Numbered from the stretch's first letter, positions 17,121 through 26,820 are shown. The stretch: 64,000 bases of DNA from DATFCK01 sp963728975 (GCA_963728975.1 CAVSMF010000001.1:62001-126000); one strand, 5' to 3'. Translations and numbers: made by a program. The notes: generated from the sequence alone by a model not told the origin.

Positions 17121-18341
17121 TCACTCCGTCCCCGTGGATTCGTTAGGCGGAGTTTTCTCGGTCTCTTTCACCACGACTTTTGTTCCCGGCGCCAGTTGGA
17201 GCTGGCCGCGAGTGACGACGGTTTCACCCGCTTGCACACCTTCCTTGATTACGCTCAGGTCGTTCGCCTGTTTCTGTCCCGGTTTCACCTGGCGAAGGTC
17301 GAGGGTGAAGTCTTTCTTGACCACGAAAACATAAGGCCCGTTCTGGCCCACCTGCACCGCGCTATTGGGGACAAGCTTTGCCTTCTTGATGATGTCGAGA
17401 ACCAGACGGACACGGACAAACTGGGAGGGCCAGAGCGCCCGGTCGACGTTGGATGTGATCGCGCGGGCCTGGACCGTTCCCGTTCCCGGCTCGACCGTGT
17501 TGGCAATGAAATAAAGTTTCCCTTGGCGAGGCGGGATATTGTCACCCTCGGCGTCGGTCAGCACTTTGAGATTGGGATTGCCGAGATACTGCCTAACCAG
17601 CGGTAAATCCGGTTCGGACACGGTGAAGTCGGTGTAAATCGGGTCGAGATTATCAATGTTGACCAGGACAGCGCCGCTGCTGCCGGCAGAGATGGTGTTG
17701 CCCACGTCCACCTGTCGCAGACCAATCCGGCCGTTGATCGGCGACCGGATCGTGCAGTAATCAAGATTAACCTGGGCGGCGGCCACTGCGCCTTCCGCGC
17801 TTTTCACTTTGGCTTCGTCGGCGTTCGCAGTCCACTGCGCGATATCGAGCTCCTGCTGAGAAATGACTTTCTTGGCGCGCAATTCCTTTTGCCGCGACAA
17901 AGTGACCTGATCGATGGTGAACTGCGCTCTGGCCTGGGCGAGTTGCCCTTGGGCCTGCTCGAGCGCGGCCTGATACGGCCGCTGGTCGATCGTAAAAAGG
18001 AGGTCCCCCTGTTTCACATCCGCGCCATCTTGAAAATGGCGCCCGATAATCTGCCCGCTCACCTGCGATCGGACCTGGACCGATTCCGATGCCGCACAGG
18101 TGCCGATCTCGTCCAGATAAAGGGGCACATCCTGGGTTATTACTTTTGCCACGGCGACCGGCCGGGGCGGAGGCGGTGGAACATTTTTGCCTGCTCCGAC
18201 AATGGAGCGCACCAACACAATCAAAACGATCAAGCCAAGAACGCCAAAAATGATGTAGAGCTTGCGTTTACCGCCAACCCGCTGCTCGAGATCACCGACA
18301 AATTCTCGCGCGACCATATTTACCCGAGCCAGCGTCGTCAT
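17121..18341 (-). CDS. Efflux RND transporter periplasmic adaptor subunit (membrane fusion protein)
   Basis: The protein has 406 residues. A membrane anchor (LYIIFGVLGLIVLIVLVRSIVG, about residues 28-49) and a proline run precede the biotinyl-lipoyl-like half motif VRSQVSGQIIGRHFQDGADV, then KQGDLLF. A helical hairpin (ALEQAQGQLAQARAQ...) and the second half motif IRSPINGRIGLRQVDVGNTI follow, then beta-barrel and membrane-proximal domains. It links the inner-membrane pump to an outer-membrane channel. The start overlaps the stop of the MarR gene by 4 bases, and the pump gene begins 3 bases after its stop. Confidence 0.93.
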   Translation of the reverse strand: MTTLARVNMVAREFVGDLEQRVGGKRKLYIIFGVLGLIVLIVLVRSIVGAGKNVPPPPPRPVAVAKVITQDVPLYLDEIGTCAASESVQVRSQVSGQIIGRHFQDGADVKQGDLLFTIDQRPYQAALEQAQGQLAQARAQFTIDQVTLSRQKELRAKKVISQQELDIAQWTANADEAKVKSAEGAVAAAQVNLDYCTIRSPINGRIGLRQVDVGNTISAGSSGAVLVNIDNLDPIYTDFTVSEPDLPLVRQYLGNPNLKVLTDAEGDNIPPRQGKLYFIANTVEPGTGTVQARAITSNVDRALWPSQFVRVRLVLDIIKKAKLVPNSAVQVGQNGPYVFVVKKDFTLDLRQVKPGQKQANDLSVIKEGVQAGETVVTRGQLQLAPGTKVVVKETEKTPPNESTGTE

Positions 18342-18826
18342 TTTCGTCCCCTTTCTTTCAATTCGCGCCGGCTGCCGTTTCGGCTGTGGCTGGCTTGATC
18401 GACTCTGGTCCGAATCTGGGACAAGACACGAATGCAGGTTTGCACTTCGGGAGGAGGAATTCCGGCCAACAGATCATGGCGAAGTCCGGCCGCGGTGGCG
18501 TTGATTTGAGCGATGACAGACTGAGCCCGGCGCCCGAGCCGAACCAGTTTACAGCGCCGGTCGTGCACGGCGCCCTTGCGAGTGATCCAGCCGTCATGTT
18601 CGAGGCGATGGAGCAGGTTGACCAGGGTTGGCTCTTCGATTCCAAGACGGGCGGCAATTTCCTTTTGGGTCAGGGCGTCGCGAGAGAGGGAGAGGTGGAG
18701 CAGAGTGCGCCATTTAGCCTGGCTCAGGCCCATCGGTTTGAGCCGCTCGTCCAATTCCAAGCGCCAAGCCCGGGCAGTGCCGTGCAGGAGGGGGCCAAAT
18801 GCTTCCAAGTCGGACCTCGACGTCAT
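18338..18826 (-). CDS. MarR-family transcriptional regulator
   Basis: The ATG at 18824-18826 gives 162 residues starting MTSRSDLEAFGPLLHGTARA. The winged helix contains LTQKEIAARLGIEEPTLVNL for DNA recognition and the wing DGWITRKGAVHDRRCKLVRL. The frame is open upstream to 19048, but that part lacks family similarity. The next ATG upstream (18839-18841) lies inside an 18-bp perfect palindrome that is a good operator, so the downstream start is preferred. MarR proteins usually repress their own operon until a phenolic or aromatic ligand binds. Here the operon encodes an RND pump. Confidence 0.9.
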   Translation of the reverse strand: MTSRSDLEAFGPLLHGTARAWRLELDERLKPMGLSQAKWRTLLHLSLSRDALTQKEIAARLGIEEPTLVNLLHRLEHDGWITRKGAVHDRRCKLVRLGRRAQSVIAQINATAAGLRHDLLAGIPPPEVQTCIRVLSQIRTRVDQASHSRNGSRRELKERGRK

Positions 18827-18831
18827 GGAAA

Positions 18832-18849
18832 TAGTTAGCATGCTAACTA
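18832..18849. promoter_or_regulatory. Probable MarR operator
   Basis: TAGTTAGCATGCTAACTA is a perfect 18-bp palindrome located 5 bases upstream of the marR start codon. The half site TTAGCAT-like spacing fits MarR-family operators. Binding here would block transcription or initiation of the marR-adaptor-pump operon. Confidence 0.75.
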
Positions 18850-18960
18850 ATGTCGGCTTGTCAATGACCGGCAACCGGGACCGGCCCGCCCTTCCCGCAA
18901 CCCCGGGATAGAGCGCCGTGGCTGCGTCCGCTACCGGCCTCCCACACCCGCGGGCTACCT

Positions 18961-20385
18961 TCATTTCCCATCTATCTGGAGAAGAACAACCGTCTCCTTC
19001 CGGTAATCGGTCAGCCGCAGGAGCACCCGGGGCGGACCGGACGACCATCGCACGGTATCGAGAGCCCGCTGCTCGGTTCCTGGCCGGACCAACAAATAAT
19101 GGGCCCGGCTGGGAACCTGATCCAGGTCCTCTACATAGATAAGGTGAGCGCGCGTATAGAACAGGAACGGCTGATAATTCGGATCAACTGCATAAACCGT
19201 CTCGTTTTCCGGAACAGCCCGATTAAATCTGGCAGCTACGCTTTTGATTTTTTGATGATGTTTCATCACTCCGGCAGCGATCGGAAATGCAACCAGCGCC
19301 ACGGCAGCGATGATCCCGACGATCGGCAGACCGAAACGAGACCAGAGCGATTGGCCCTGGCGGCTCATCCCGGGCGGTCGACGGAACACACCTTCCGCAA
19401 AACCGAGCGCCATCAGCCAGCAAAACGGTGTCACCACCGGCAATGTGTATCGAGGCGCAGCCCCCGGAATCAGCCCGATCCCGATCAGCGGAACAGCAGT
19501 GGCCCAAGCCAGAGCACGAGCCAGATTTCTCCGGCTTTCATCACCGATCTCGCGAAATCGAAGGAGCGGCACAAAAAGAATCCATGGAAGCAGTTGCCCG
19601 AGCGAGCGTGGGATAGTGGCAATCCAGATCCGGAAATGAAGCGGCTCGGTCGCGCGTCCGACGAATTGGGCCGACCATTTATGGAGGGCGCGTTCTCGAC
19701 CGGCTAACTGAAGGAACGGAACAGCCCAGGCGGCAAAGATTGCGAGCATGATGACGACACCGGCGAAATGCGCTGGATGAAGAAGCTGCTTCCACTGTTT
19801 ATCCTGCCAAAGAACGGCGAGAACCATGGCATAAAAGAAAATGAGAATGACAGGGCCTTTGGCCAGCCAGCCGAGTCCGAGAAAAACCCATGGAACGGTC
19901 CAGGTCAGCCAGGGCGAGCGTTTTTGCCGCGACCAGGCCAGCCAGCAGATCATGGCCAGGCCGGAGAGGGAAACGTAAACAGCTTCGATCTCGATCAAGC
20001 GGCCTTTTTCGATCATGCCTGCGCTGGTCAGCCAGATCAGAGCGGCGATGGTGGCTCCGTTTTCTCCAAGAGTGGACTTGGCCACGGCCAGAAAGGCAAT
20101 CGCCACGGCCAGGAGGCAGAGCACCGACGGAAAACGGGCGGTCCATTCGTTACGATGCCGGAAGAGTCGAAACGACGCCGCCACCAGCCAGTTAACCAGG
20201 GGCGGCTTGCTAAAATAGATGTCGCTGCCGACCCGCGGCAGGACGTAGTCGCCGGTTTCCAACATACCGACGGCTGGCAGAATGCGCCGGCCTTCTTCGC
20301 CTTTTATTTCAAATGAGCCGAGGGCGGGCAAATAGATTGCGGCCCACACAACCACGACGAGAAGCCACGGCGGGAAGCGCAACAT
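18961..20385 (-). CDS. Glycosyltransferase family 39 (ArnT/PMT-like) membrane protein
   Basis: The protein has 474 residues with about 10-12 predicted membrane helices. The first loop has GEEGRRILPAVGMLETGDYV and the motif YFSKPPLVNWL, which matches the acidic loop and KPPL-type motif of GT39/ArnT enzymes. RFPSVL and the second loop YVSLSGLAMI also fit. Such enzymes move a sugar from a polyprenyl phosphate donor to lipid A, protein or another acceptor at the periplasmic face. The acceptor cannot be told from sequence. It is not co-transcribed with an obvious polysaccharide cluster. Confidence 0.85.
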   Translation of the reverse strand: MLRFPPWLLVVVVWAAIYLPALGSFEIKGEEGRRILPAVGMLETGDYVLPRVGSDIYFSKPPLVNWLVAASFRLFRHRNEWTARFPSVLCLLAVAIAFLAVAKSTLGENGATIAALIWLTSAGMIEKGRLIEIEAVYVSLSGLAMICWLAWSRQKRSPWLTWTVPWVFLGLGWLAKGPVILIFFYAMVLAVLWQDKQWKQLLHPAHFAGVVIMLAIFAAWAVPFLQLAGRERALHKWSAQFVGRATEPLHFRIWIATIPRSLGQLLPWILFVPLLRFREIGDESRRNLARALAWATAVPLIGIGLIPGAAPRYTLPVVTPFCWLMALGFAEGVFRRPPGMSRQGQSLWSRFGLPIVGIIAAVALVAFPIAAGVMKHHQKIKSVAARFNRAVPENETVYAVDPNYQPFLFYTRAHLIYVEDLDQVPSRAHYLLVRPGTEQRALDTVRWSSGPPRVLLRLTDYRKETVVLLQIDGK

Positions 20386-20856
20386 GGGGTGACTCTGTCA
20401 AAGTGCAGAGTGGTTGCAACCCAATCCGGTGCGGAGAATCTGGAAACCAGAAAGCCAGAATAGATCCAGGAGAACACAATTTATCGCAAGAAATTTGGTT
20501 CCGGTGATTCTGAGCAAAGCGAAGAATCTGTCACCGGCCTCCATTCCCAGCCGCCACTCAAATAATTTTTTTCCAACACTGTGAGATCGCTCGCTCTGCT
20601 CGGAACGACAATCGGCTGGAGTTAACATGATTTCGCCTTGATTCCTGGCTTCCTGATTCTCTTTCTCTTCGCCGACATCCCCGCCCACCCCGGACGAAGC
20701 CTTGGCCAAGGTGGGCCAACCCCTTATCCAGCCGAGGTGCTCGATCTGCTCCCCTTGACGAAAGGGCTTTCAAAAATTATGGTAACCACTTAGTCCGCGC
20801 CGAGGCGAGTGGGAATTGACGTCCCACTCTTTTTTGTCTGTGGACCATGGTTTTTT
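20386..20856. other. Intergenic stretch upstream of nusA
   Basis: This gap separates divergent genes and must hold promoters for the nusA cluster and for the GT39 gene. I see degenerate inverted text such as ggaaaccagaaagccaga against tcctggcttcctgattc, and a hairpin around ggtgattctgagcaaagcgaagaatctgtcacc (split motif, 20500-20535). No rimP gene is present, although rimP often precedes nusA. Confidence 0.5.
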
Positions 20857-22107
20857 ATGAACGCCGAATTTATCGCCATGCTTGACTACCTGGAGCGGGA
20901 ACGCGGAATCAAACGCGAAATCCTGCTGGAGGCGGTATCGAACGCCCTTCTTTCCGCTTCCAAAAAGAGCGTGGGCGCGGCGCGCGATCTTCATATCGAC
21001 ATTGATTCGAAGACCGGCGACATCCGGGCCCTGGCAAATTTGGTGGTGGTTGACCACGTCGGCAATCCCCAGGATGAGATTTCGCTGGTAAAGGCGCAAA
21101 GGATCAAGCCGGAGGCCAAGGTGGGCGACACGGTTGAGGTGGAAGTGACGCCAAAGAATTTCGGCCGCATCGCGGCCCAGACTGCCAAGCAGGCGATGAT
21201 GCAACGCATTCGCCAGGTCGAGAAAGAGATGATTTACGAAGAGTTCAAGGATCGGGCCGGCGAAATCGTGAGCGGCACGGTCCGGCGGTTCGATCGGTCC
21301 GACGTGATTTTGGATCTGGGCAAGTTCGAAGCGGTCATGCCCCAGCGCGAGCGGGTGGTGGTGGAGGATTACAATGTGGGAGATCGCCTCCGCGCTTACG
21401 TAGTCGCGGTCGAGAACGGCATTCGCGGGCCCGAAATCATCGTGTCCCGCAGTCATCCCAACTTTGTCCGCCGTCTGTTTGAACTGGAAGTGAGCGAAAT
21501 CGCCGACGGCACGGTGGAGATCCGGGGGATCGCCCGTGAGGCCGGATATCGGACCAAGATTGCAGTCTGGAGCGCAAACGAAAAAGTCGATCCGGTTGGC
21601 GCCTGCGTAGGAATGCGCGGATCCCGGGTAAAAAATATCGTGCGCGAATTGAACAACGAAAAAGTCGATATCATCCGGTGGAGCTCGGATCCGAAAGATT
21701 TCGTCCTGGAAGCGCTCAAACCAGCCAAAGTAAAGAACCTGGTGTTCGATCCGGAGAAAAAGAGCGTGCAGATTTCCGTGGACGAAGATCAGCTTTCTCT
21801 GGCCATCGGAAAGAAAGGACAGAACGCCCGCCTGACCTCGCGCCTAACCGGCTGGGAAATCAATATCGACAAGGACACCTCGGCCACCACCGCGGTCGAA
21901 CAAAAGGTCGCCCAAGCCGCCCATACCCTGGCCGGGGCGCTTCCGGTCAGCGAAGAACAGGCCGTCACTCTGGTAAAATCCGGGTTCACTAACCTGGAAG
22001 GGTTGCGCGACGCGGACGTGCAGGATTTTGTAGATATACTCGGTGTTGATGAAGCAAAAGCTCGTGAAATTCATGAAGCGGCCCATCGACAAGAACTGGC
22101 ATCCTAA
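20857..22107 (+). CDS. nusA: Transcription termination/antitermination factor NusA
   Basis: The ATG at 20857 gives 416 residues starting MNAEFIAMLDYLERERGIKR, the usual NusA N terminus. A GTG frame start at 20809 would add 16 unrelated residues. The order is the N-terminal RNA polymerase binding domain, an S1 domain (SGTVRRFDRSDVILDLGKFE near 150), two KH domains (GACVGMRGSRVKNIVREL; LAIGKKGQNARLTSRLTGWE) and a C-terminal helix-hairpin-helix segment (GFTNLEGLRDADVQDFVDIL). It controls pausing, termination and antitermination. It heads the cluster nusA-infB-rbfA-nrnA-truB-ribF. Confidence 0.95.
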   Translation: MNAEFIAMLDYLERERGIKREILLEAVSNALLSASKKSVGAARDLHIDIDSKTGDIRALANLVVVDHVGNPQDEISLVKAQRIKPEAKVGDTVEVEVTPKNFGRIAAQTAKQAMMQRIRQVEKEMIYEEFKDRAGEIVSGTVRRFDRSDVILDLGKFEAVMPQRERVVVEDYNVGDRLRAYVVAVENGIRGPEIIVSRSHPNFVRRLFELEVSEIADGTVEIRGIAREAGYRTKIAVWSANEKVDPVGACVGMRGSRVKNIVRELNNEKVDIIRWSSDPKDFVLEALKPAKVKNLVFDPEKKSVQISVDEDQLSLAIGKKGQNARLTSRLTGWEINIDKDTSATTAVEQKVAQAAHTLAGALPVSEEQAVTLVKSGFTNLEGLRDADVQDFVDILGVDEAKAREIHEAAHRQELAS

Positions 22108-22161
22108 AATGGCTTCGCTTTAACCAGCTCAGGCCATGAGCAGATTTTTAGAGGAACAAGA

Positions 22162-24426
22162 ATGGCAACGAAAACAAAGACGCCGGCACGGAAGCGAGCC
22201 TCCACCGCCAAGCCGGCGAAGTCTGTTCCTCAAAAATCCGCCGCCACGGTAAAAGCAAAATCGGCGAAAGCGGAGAAGGCCGCTCCCGAAAGACCAAAGA
22301 AAACTCCGGTTGCAACCAAGGCTGGGGTTGAAGCCGCATCAAAGACTGCCCCGGTTTCGTCAAAAGTCACCGAAAGCAGGACGCAACCCGTTCCGCAGCC
22401 GAAGCCGGAGCGCTCCGCCCAGCAGCGGCATCTGCCGGAATCGGTTTCGCTAATCGATCGGGAAAGGTCGAAGACGAAACCGGACGGAGCGGCCAAGGCA
22501 AAGACCGCAATTCTGCCGCCGATTTCAAAAATCAAGGCGACTTTAGAAGCTCCCGTTCCCAAGCCGCCGCCGATTCCTTCCCCACCGGAACCGGTCGCCG
22601 AAGTGGAACCGGCTCCGGCTGCTCCGGCTGATGAAGCGGAAGCCGAGGCGAAAAATGTCATTCACATCAAACCGCCGATCATTGTGAAGCAATTGGCGAC
22701 GGAACTCGGGTTGAAACCGCATCAGCTGATCGCGGAGCTGATGAACTTCAACATTTTCGCCAACATTAATCAAACGGTCGAGCCGGACATTGCCGCGAAG
22801 ATTGCAGAGAGCCACGGATTCGTTCTGGAAAAAGAGCGGAGGGAAAAAGGGGGCGGAGTCCACAAGGTGGAGCTGGTGGTGGTGGCGCCGCCTCCGCCGG
22901 TTATCGAGAAGGAAGAGGAACTCAAACCGCGCGGCCCGATCATCACGTTCATGGGCCACGTCGATCACGGCAAGACCTCGCTGATGGATGCGATCCGCAA
23001 GACGCGCGTCGCTGCGGGTGAGGCCGGCGGGATCACCCAGCACATTGGAGCCTACAGCCTCGATCACAACGGAACCAATATCACGTTTCTCGACACTCCG
23101 GGGCACGCTGCCTTCACCGCGATGCGGGCGCGCGGAGCGAACGTCACCGACATCGTTGTCCTGGTGGTCGCGGCCGACGACGGTTTCATGCCTCAGACGA
23201 TCGAAGCCATCAATCACGCCAAGGCCGCGCCCCACGTCAAAATCGTAGTCGCCATCAACAAGATCGATTTGCAGTCGGCCAATGTCGACCGGGTGAAAAA
23301 GCAACTCCAGGAGACCGATCTCACGCCGGAGGATTGGGGTGGAGAAACCATCGTGGTGCCGGTTTCCGCCACCAAAGGGACCGGAATCGATAAGCTGCTC
23401 GAGATGATGACGCTCCAAGCCGAAGTGATGGAATTGAAGGCCTCGCCCACGGCCACTCCCCGCGGCACCGTGATTGAAGCGCAAGTCGAGCCCGGCCGGG
23501 GACCGACCGCCACTGTGATCGTGCAAATGGGGACGCTCAGAATCGGTGAACCTTTTATCTGCGGCGATTACTGGGGCAAGGTGAAGTCTCTCCTGAACGA
23601 CCGTGGACAGCAGATTCGGGAAGCCGGTCCGTCGACCCCGGTCAAGGTCCTTGGTTTCACCGGCCTGCCCAATGCCGGGGACGAGCTTCTGGTGATGGAA
23701 TCGGAACGCGCCGCCAAAACCCTGAGCGAAGAGAGGCTGGAAGCGAAACGGGCCGACAAACTGACCGTTCCTCAGCGAGCCACCCTGGAAAGTTTACTGG
23801 AAGCAGCCGATGGCACGAAAACTCTTCGGATCGTTTTGAAGTCGGATGTTCAGGGGTCGCTCGAGGCCCTGGTGGGTGCGCTCAAACAAATCGAGAGCAA
23901 GAAAGTGGATCTCGAAATTATCCACGCCGCGGTCGGTCCCATTTCGGAATCGGACATTCTGCTGGCCAGCGCATCGGACGCGGTTGTCATTGGCTTCAAC
24001 GTAAAGGTGGAAAGCATGGCGGTCCCCGCGGCCAAGCGGGAAGCGGTGCAGGTCAAGCTTTACAGTATTATTTACGAGCTGCTCGACCAGATTAAGGAGG
24101 CGATGGCCGGGCTGCTCGATCCGGAGCACCGCGAAACGATCATTGGCCATGCCGAAGTGAAGCAGGTATTTCAACTCAGCCGGGGCATCGTGGCCGGCTG
24201 TCTGGTCACCGATGGCCGCATCGCCCGCACCGCCCGCGCCCGGGTTCTGCGCCGGCGTCAACCGGTTTTTGATGGCGGGATTTCGACGCTGCGCCGGTTC
24301 CAAGACGACGTTAAAGAGGTCCGCTCCGGGTTGGAATGCGGCCTTAAGTTAGGCGATTTCACCGAATACCAGGTAGGCGACATCATCGAGTGTTACCAGC
24401 TCGAACAGGTCGCGCAGAAACTGTAA
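22162..24426 (+). CDS. infB: Translation initiation factor IF-2
   Basis: The protein has 754 residues. The first 170 or so are Lys/Ala/Pro-rich and disordered, as usual for IF-2. An IF2_N motif follows (VKQLATELGLKPHQLIAELM). The GTPase domain has G1 GHVDHGKTSL (from about residue 265), G3 DTPGHAAFTAMRARG and G4 NKID. Domains II to IV complete the C terminus, ending in the fMet-tRNA binding domain (GDIIECYQLEQVAQKL). It brings initiator tRNA to the 30S subunit. It lies 54 bases after nusA, the classical arrangement. Confidence 0.97.
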   Translation: MATKTKTPARKRASTAKPAKSVPQKSAATVKAKSAKAEKAAPERPKKTPVATKAGVEAASKTAPVSSKVTESRTQPVPQPKPERSAQQRHLPESVSLIDRERSKTKPDGAAKAKTAILPPISKIKATLEAPVPKPPPIPSPPEPVAEVEPAPAAPADEAEAEAKNVIHIKPPIIVKQLATELGLKPHQLIAELMNFNIFANINQTVEPDIAAKIAESHGFVLEKERREKGGGVHKVELVVVAPPPPVIEKEEELKPRGPIITFMGHVDHGKTSLMDAIRKTRVAAGEAGGITQHIGAYSLDHNGTNITFLDTPGHAAFTAMRARGANVTDIVVLVVAADDGFMPQTIEAINHAKAAPHVKIVVAINKIDLQSANVDRVKKQLQETDLTPEDWGGETIVVPVSATKGTGIDKLLEMMTLQAEVMELKASPTATPRGTVIEAQVEPGRGPTATVIVQMGTLRIGEPFICGDYWGKVKSLLNDRGQQIREAGPSTPVKVLGFTGLPNAGDELLVMESERAAKTLSEERLEAKRADKLTVPQRATLESLLEAADGTKTLRIVLKSDVQGSLEALVGALKQIESKKVDLEIIHAAVGPISESDILLASASDAVVIGFNVKVESMAVPAAKREAVQVKLYSIIYELLDQIKEAMAGLLDPEHRETIIGHAEVKQVFQLSRGIVAGCLVTDGRIARTARARVLRRRQPVFDGGISTLRRFQDDVKEVRSGLECGLKLGDFTEYQVGDIIECYQLEQVAQKL

Positions 24427-24519
24427 GTGGAGTGTTGGAGTAGTGGAGTGATGGAGTAGTGAAAATCTGATCTGCCCTTACTCGGTTGCTTCATCACTCC
24501 TGTCCTCCTCCGTTTCTCT
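24427..24519. repeat. Degenerate 'echo' spacer between infB and rbfA
   Basis: The spacer reads as short imperfect repeats of TGGAGTG/TGGAGTA (gtggagtgttggagtagtgg and on), then a partly complementary stretch cttcatcactcctgtcctcc. Transcribed, it can fold into an imperfect hairpin between two co-transcribed genes. Similar spacers with different words occur elsewhere in the window. Confidence 0.6.
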
Positions 24520-24873
24520 ATGAAACATCGTCTTCTTCGCGTTAACAAGCTCTTGAAACGCAAATTAAGCGAGATCATTACCCGCGAAATTAACTTCGAC
24601 TCCGCCCTGGTCACGATCAGTCATGTTGATGTCGCACCGGATCTCAAAAATGCGCACGTTTTTGTCAGTGTGCTCCGGCCGGAAAATGGAGCCAGGGTCA
24701 TGAGCAAACTCGAATCGCACCGCCCCGCTCTCCAGGCGGCGCTGGGCCGCCAGGTTATCTTAAAATACACACCGCATCTCGTTTTCCATCTCGACCACTC
24801 GATCGAACGCGGCGTCCGGATTATCCAAATCATGAACGAACTGGAGACGCCCAATGGCGAGGATGAGAAATGA
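24520..24873 (+). CDS. rbfA: 30S ribosome-binding factor A
   Basis: The protein has 117 residues, normal for RbfA. It starts MKHRLLRVNKLLKRKLSEII and has the KH-like fold with LVTISHVDVAPDLKNAHVFV, then a C-terminal RTPHLVFHLDHSIERG-like segment (YTPHLVFHLDHSIERGVRII). RbfA binds the 30S subunit during late 16S rRNA processing. It follows infB as in most bacteria. Confidence 0.93.
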   Translation: MKHRLLRVNKLLKRKLSEIITREINFDSALVTISHVDVAPDLKNAHVFVSVLRPENGARVMSKLESHRPALQAALGRQVILKYTPHLVFHLDHSIERGVRIIQIMNELETPNGEDEK

Positions 24874-25028
24874 GCGGGCCCGTTCGGGCAGTTATCGTCC
24901 GCGAACGAGTGGCATCCGCGGCAGAGTGAAGGATCCCGCAGCAAATCGTTGGTCGCCCTTGCCCGATCATGGCGTGATCCAACCCGCGCAGGCCGGATTC
25001 CTCACCTTGTTCGGGATAACAATTTAAC

Positions 25029-26009
25029 ATGACCACATCCAAGTTTCCGGAGATCGGCCGGGCCCTGCGCGAGCACAAGCGCTACGCGGTATTGAGCCAC
25101 GTCCGCCCCGATGGCGACGCCCTCGGCAGCCAGCTCGCCCTTGCCCTGGCCTTGAGGCAACTCGGCAAGGAAGTCCGGATCTGGAATGAAGATGGAATGC
25201 TCGAAAAGTATTCGTTTTTGCCGCGAGCCGAACTGTTATCCAGGCCGCCTTCAGTTCCCGAAGATCTTGACGTGGCTGTCGCCCTCGACACTGCGATTCA
25301 AAATCGTCTCGGGACCGCCGGGGATGCGGTCCGTTCGGCCAAGGTTTGGATCAATATCGATCATCATCCGAGCAATCCCGGCTATGGCGATCTCGTTTAT
25401 ATCGATCCGAACGCGCCCGCCACCGGTCAGATTCTGTTCGAGCTGATCCAGAGCGAAGGATTGCCATTCGATCCCGAGATCGCCGAAAACCTTTACGTGG
25501 CGATTTCCACCGATACCGGGTCGTTCCAATATTCAAACACGAACGCGCGCACGTTTGAAATTGCGGCCGAACTGGTCCGGGCCGGAGTGCAGGTGGGGGA
25601 ACTCAGTCAGAAGCTCTACGAAAATTATCCACGCCGCCGGGTCGAACTGCTGCGCGAGCTGTTGCGGACGATGCGCTTCGGCGGGGACGGACGCATCGCC
25701 AGCTTCAGTCTGAGTCTGGAGACCGCGAACCGGCTCGGCGTTCTTCCCGAGGACAACGAAGGCTTGATTGATCATCTCCGGGCCATCCGTGGCGTCGTTG
25801 TGGCGGTTTTTTTCGAGGAATTAGCGGACGGGAAAGTGCGGGTGAGCATGCGTTCGAAGAGCCCGGCGGCGGATGTGTGCGCAATCTGCCAGCAATTCGG
25901 GGGAGGCGGACACACTTTGGCGGCCGGTGCGCGCGTGCGCGGCACTCTTGGCGAAGTGGAGGAGCGAGTGTTGCGGGCGGTGACGGACGCTCTTTCGGGA
26001 GCGAGTTAG
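25029..26009 (+). CDS. nrnA: DHH-family phosphoesterase, NrnA-like (nanoRNase / pAp phosphatase)
   Basis: The protein has 326 residues. Metal-binding motifs of the DHH superfamily are visible: SHVRPDGDALGSQ near the N terminus, VALDTA, DHHPSNPGYGD and the C-terminal DHHA1 motif FGGGGHTLAAGARVRG. NrnA enzymes degrade 2-5 nt RNAs and dephosphorylate pAp. The place between rbfA and truB is typical. A spacer of 155 bases separates it from rbfA; it has no clear frame. Confidence 0.92.
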   Translation: MTTSKFPEIGRALREHKRYAVLSHVRPDGDALGSQLALALALRQLGKEVRIWNEDGMLEKYSFLPRAELLSRPPSVPEDLDVAVALDTAIQNRLGTAGDAVRSAKVWINIDHHPSNPGYGDLVYIDPNAPATGQILFELIQSEGLPFDPEIAENLYVAISTDTGSFQYSNTNARTFEIAAELVRAGVQVGELSQKLYENYPRRRVELLRELLRTMRFGGDGRIASFSLSLETANRLGVLPEDNEGLIDHLRAIRGVVVAVFFEELADGKVRVSMRSKSPAADVCAICQQFGGGGHTLAAGARVRGTLGEVEERVLRAVTDALSGAS

Positions 26010-26100
26010 ATTGTCAAAATTGTTCCATCGTTAAGTCGGCAACCAGCGCTTCAACGGTTTAACCTTGTAACCTTCAAACTTTTTTAACCTTTTTATCACC

Positions 26101-26820
26101 ATGTCTTTTACAACTCCTGACGGCGTCCTTCTCGTCGACAAAGCCGAAGGCATGACTTCGCACGACGTGGTGGCCTTGATCCGTCGCAAGCTCGAAATCA
26201 GGAAAGTCGGGCATTGCGGGACGCTTGATCCGATTGCCACCGGCCTGTTGCTGCTGACTCTCGGCCGCGGGACAAAGATCCAGGATTTATTAATGAGCGA
26301 AGACAAGGAGTATGTCGGAACTCTGGCCCTGGGGGCCACGACCACAACCCAGGATCGCCAGGGGGAGATTGTCGAGCAGCGGGAAGTTCCACCCCTCACT
26401 CCGGACCAAATCAAGGATGCATTTGATAAATTTCGCGGTGACTTCTATCAGATGCCGCCGATGGTTTCGGCGATCAAGCACGAGGGTGTTCCGCTCTATA
26501 AATGGGCGCGTCAGGGAAAGGTAATCGAGCGCCAGCCGCGCCTCGTCCATGTCTATCGTTATTCGGTGGACCGAATTGCGGTGCCGGACATCGATTTCAC
26601 CGTTCTCTGCAGCAAAGGCTTTTATGTTCGCACTTACGCTCATGATATCGGGGAGGCGCTCGGTTGCGGCGCCCACTTGAAATCGTTGCGCCGTTCCAAG
26701 TCGGGCCGCTTCGGCGTCGGACAGGCGATTGCGGTCGATCAAATTAAGACAGCCTCGCGAGAGGAGATCCTCAGTCGAATTTTGAGTCTTCCTGAAGTAT
26801 CGCGGATGCGCGGGGCCTGA
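26101..26820 (+). CDS. truB: tRNA pseudouridine(55) synthase TruB
   Basis: The protein has 239 residues. The catalytic Asp43 lies in GHCGTLDPIATGLLLL. KAEGMTSHDVV and the YVGTLALGATTTTQDRQG segment also match TruB. It modifies U55 in the T loop of tRNAs. It is slightly short; the C-terminal PUA domain seen in some TruB proteins is absent. The ATG at 26101 starts MSFTTPDGVLLVDKAEG. Confidence 0.95.
   Translation: MSFTTPDGVLLVDKAEGMTSHDVVALIRRKLEIRKVGHCGTLDPIATGLLLLTLGRGTKIQDLLMSEDKEYVGTLALGATTTTQDRQGEIVEQREVPPLTPDQIKDAFDKFRGDFYQMPPMVSAIKHEGVPLYKWARQGKVIERQPRLVHVYRYSVDRIAVPDIDFTVLCSKGFYVRTYAHDIGEALGCGAHLKSLRRSKSGRFGVGQAIAVDQIKTASREEILSRILSLPEVSRMRGA

Noticed and set aside
13788..18826. Complete tripartite efflux system
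   Set aside because: Adaptor and pump are present, but no outer-membrane channel gene lies in the window, so I do not claim a full set.
18842..19048. Extended start of the MarR gene
   Set aside because: The extension lacks MarR similarity and would place the operator palindrome inside the coding sequence.
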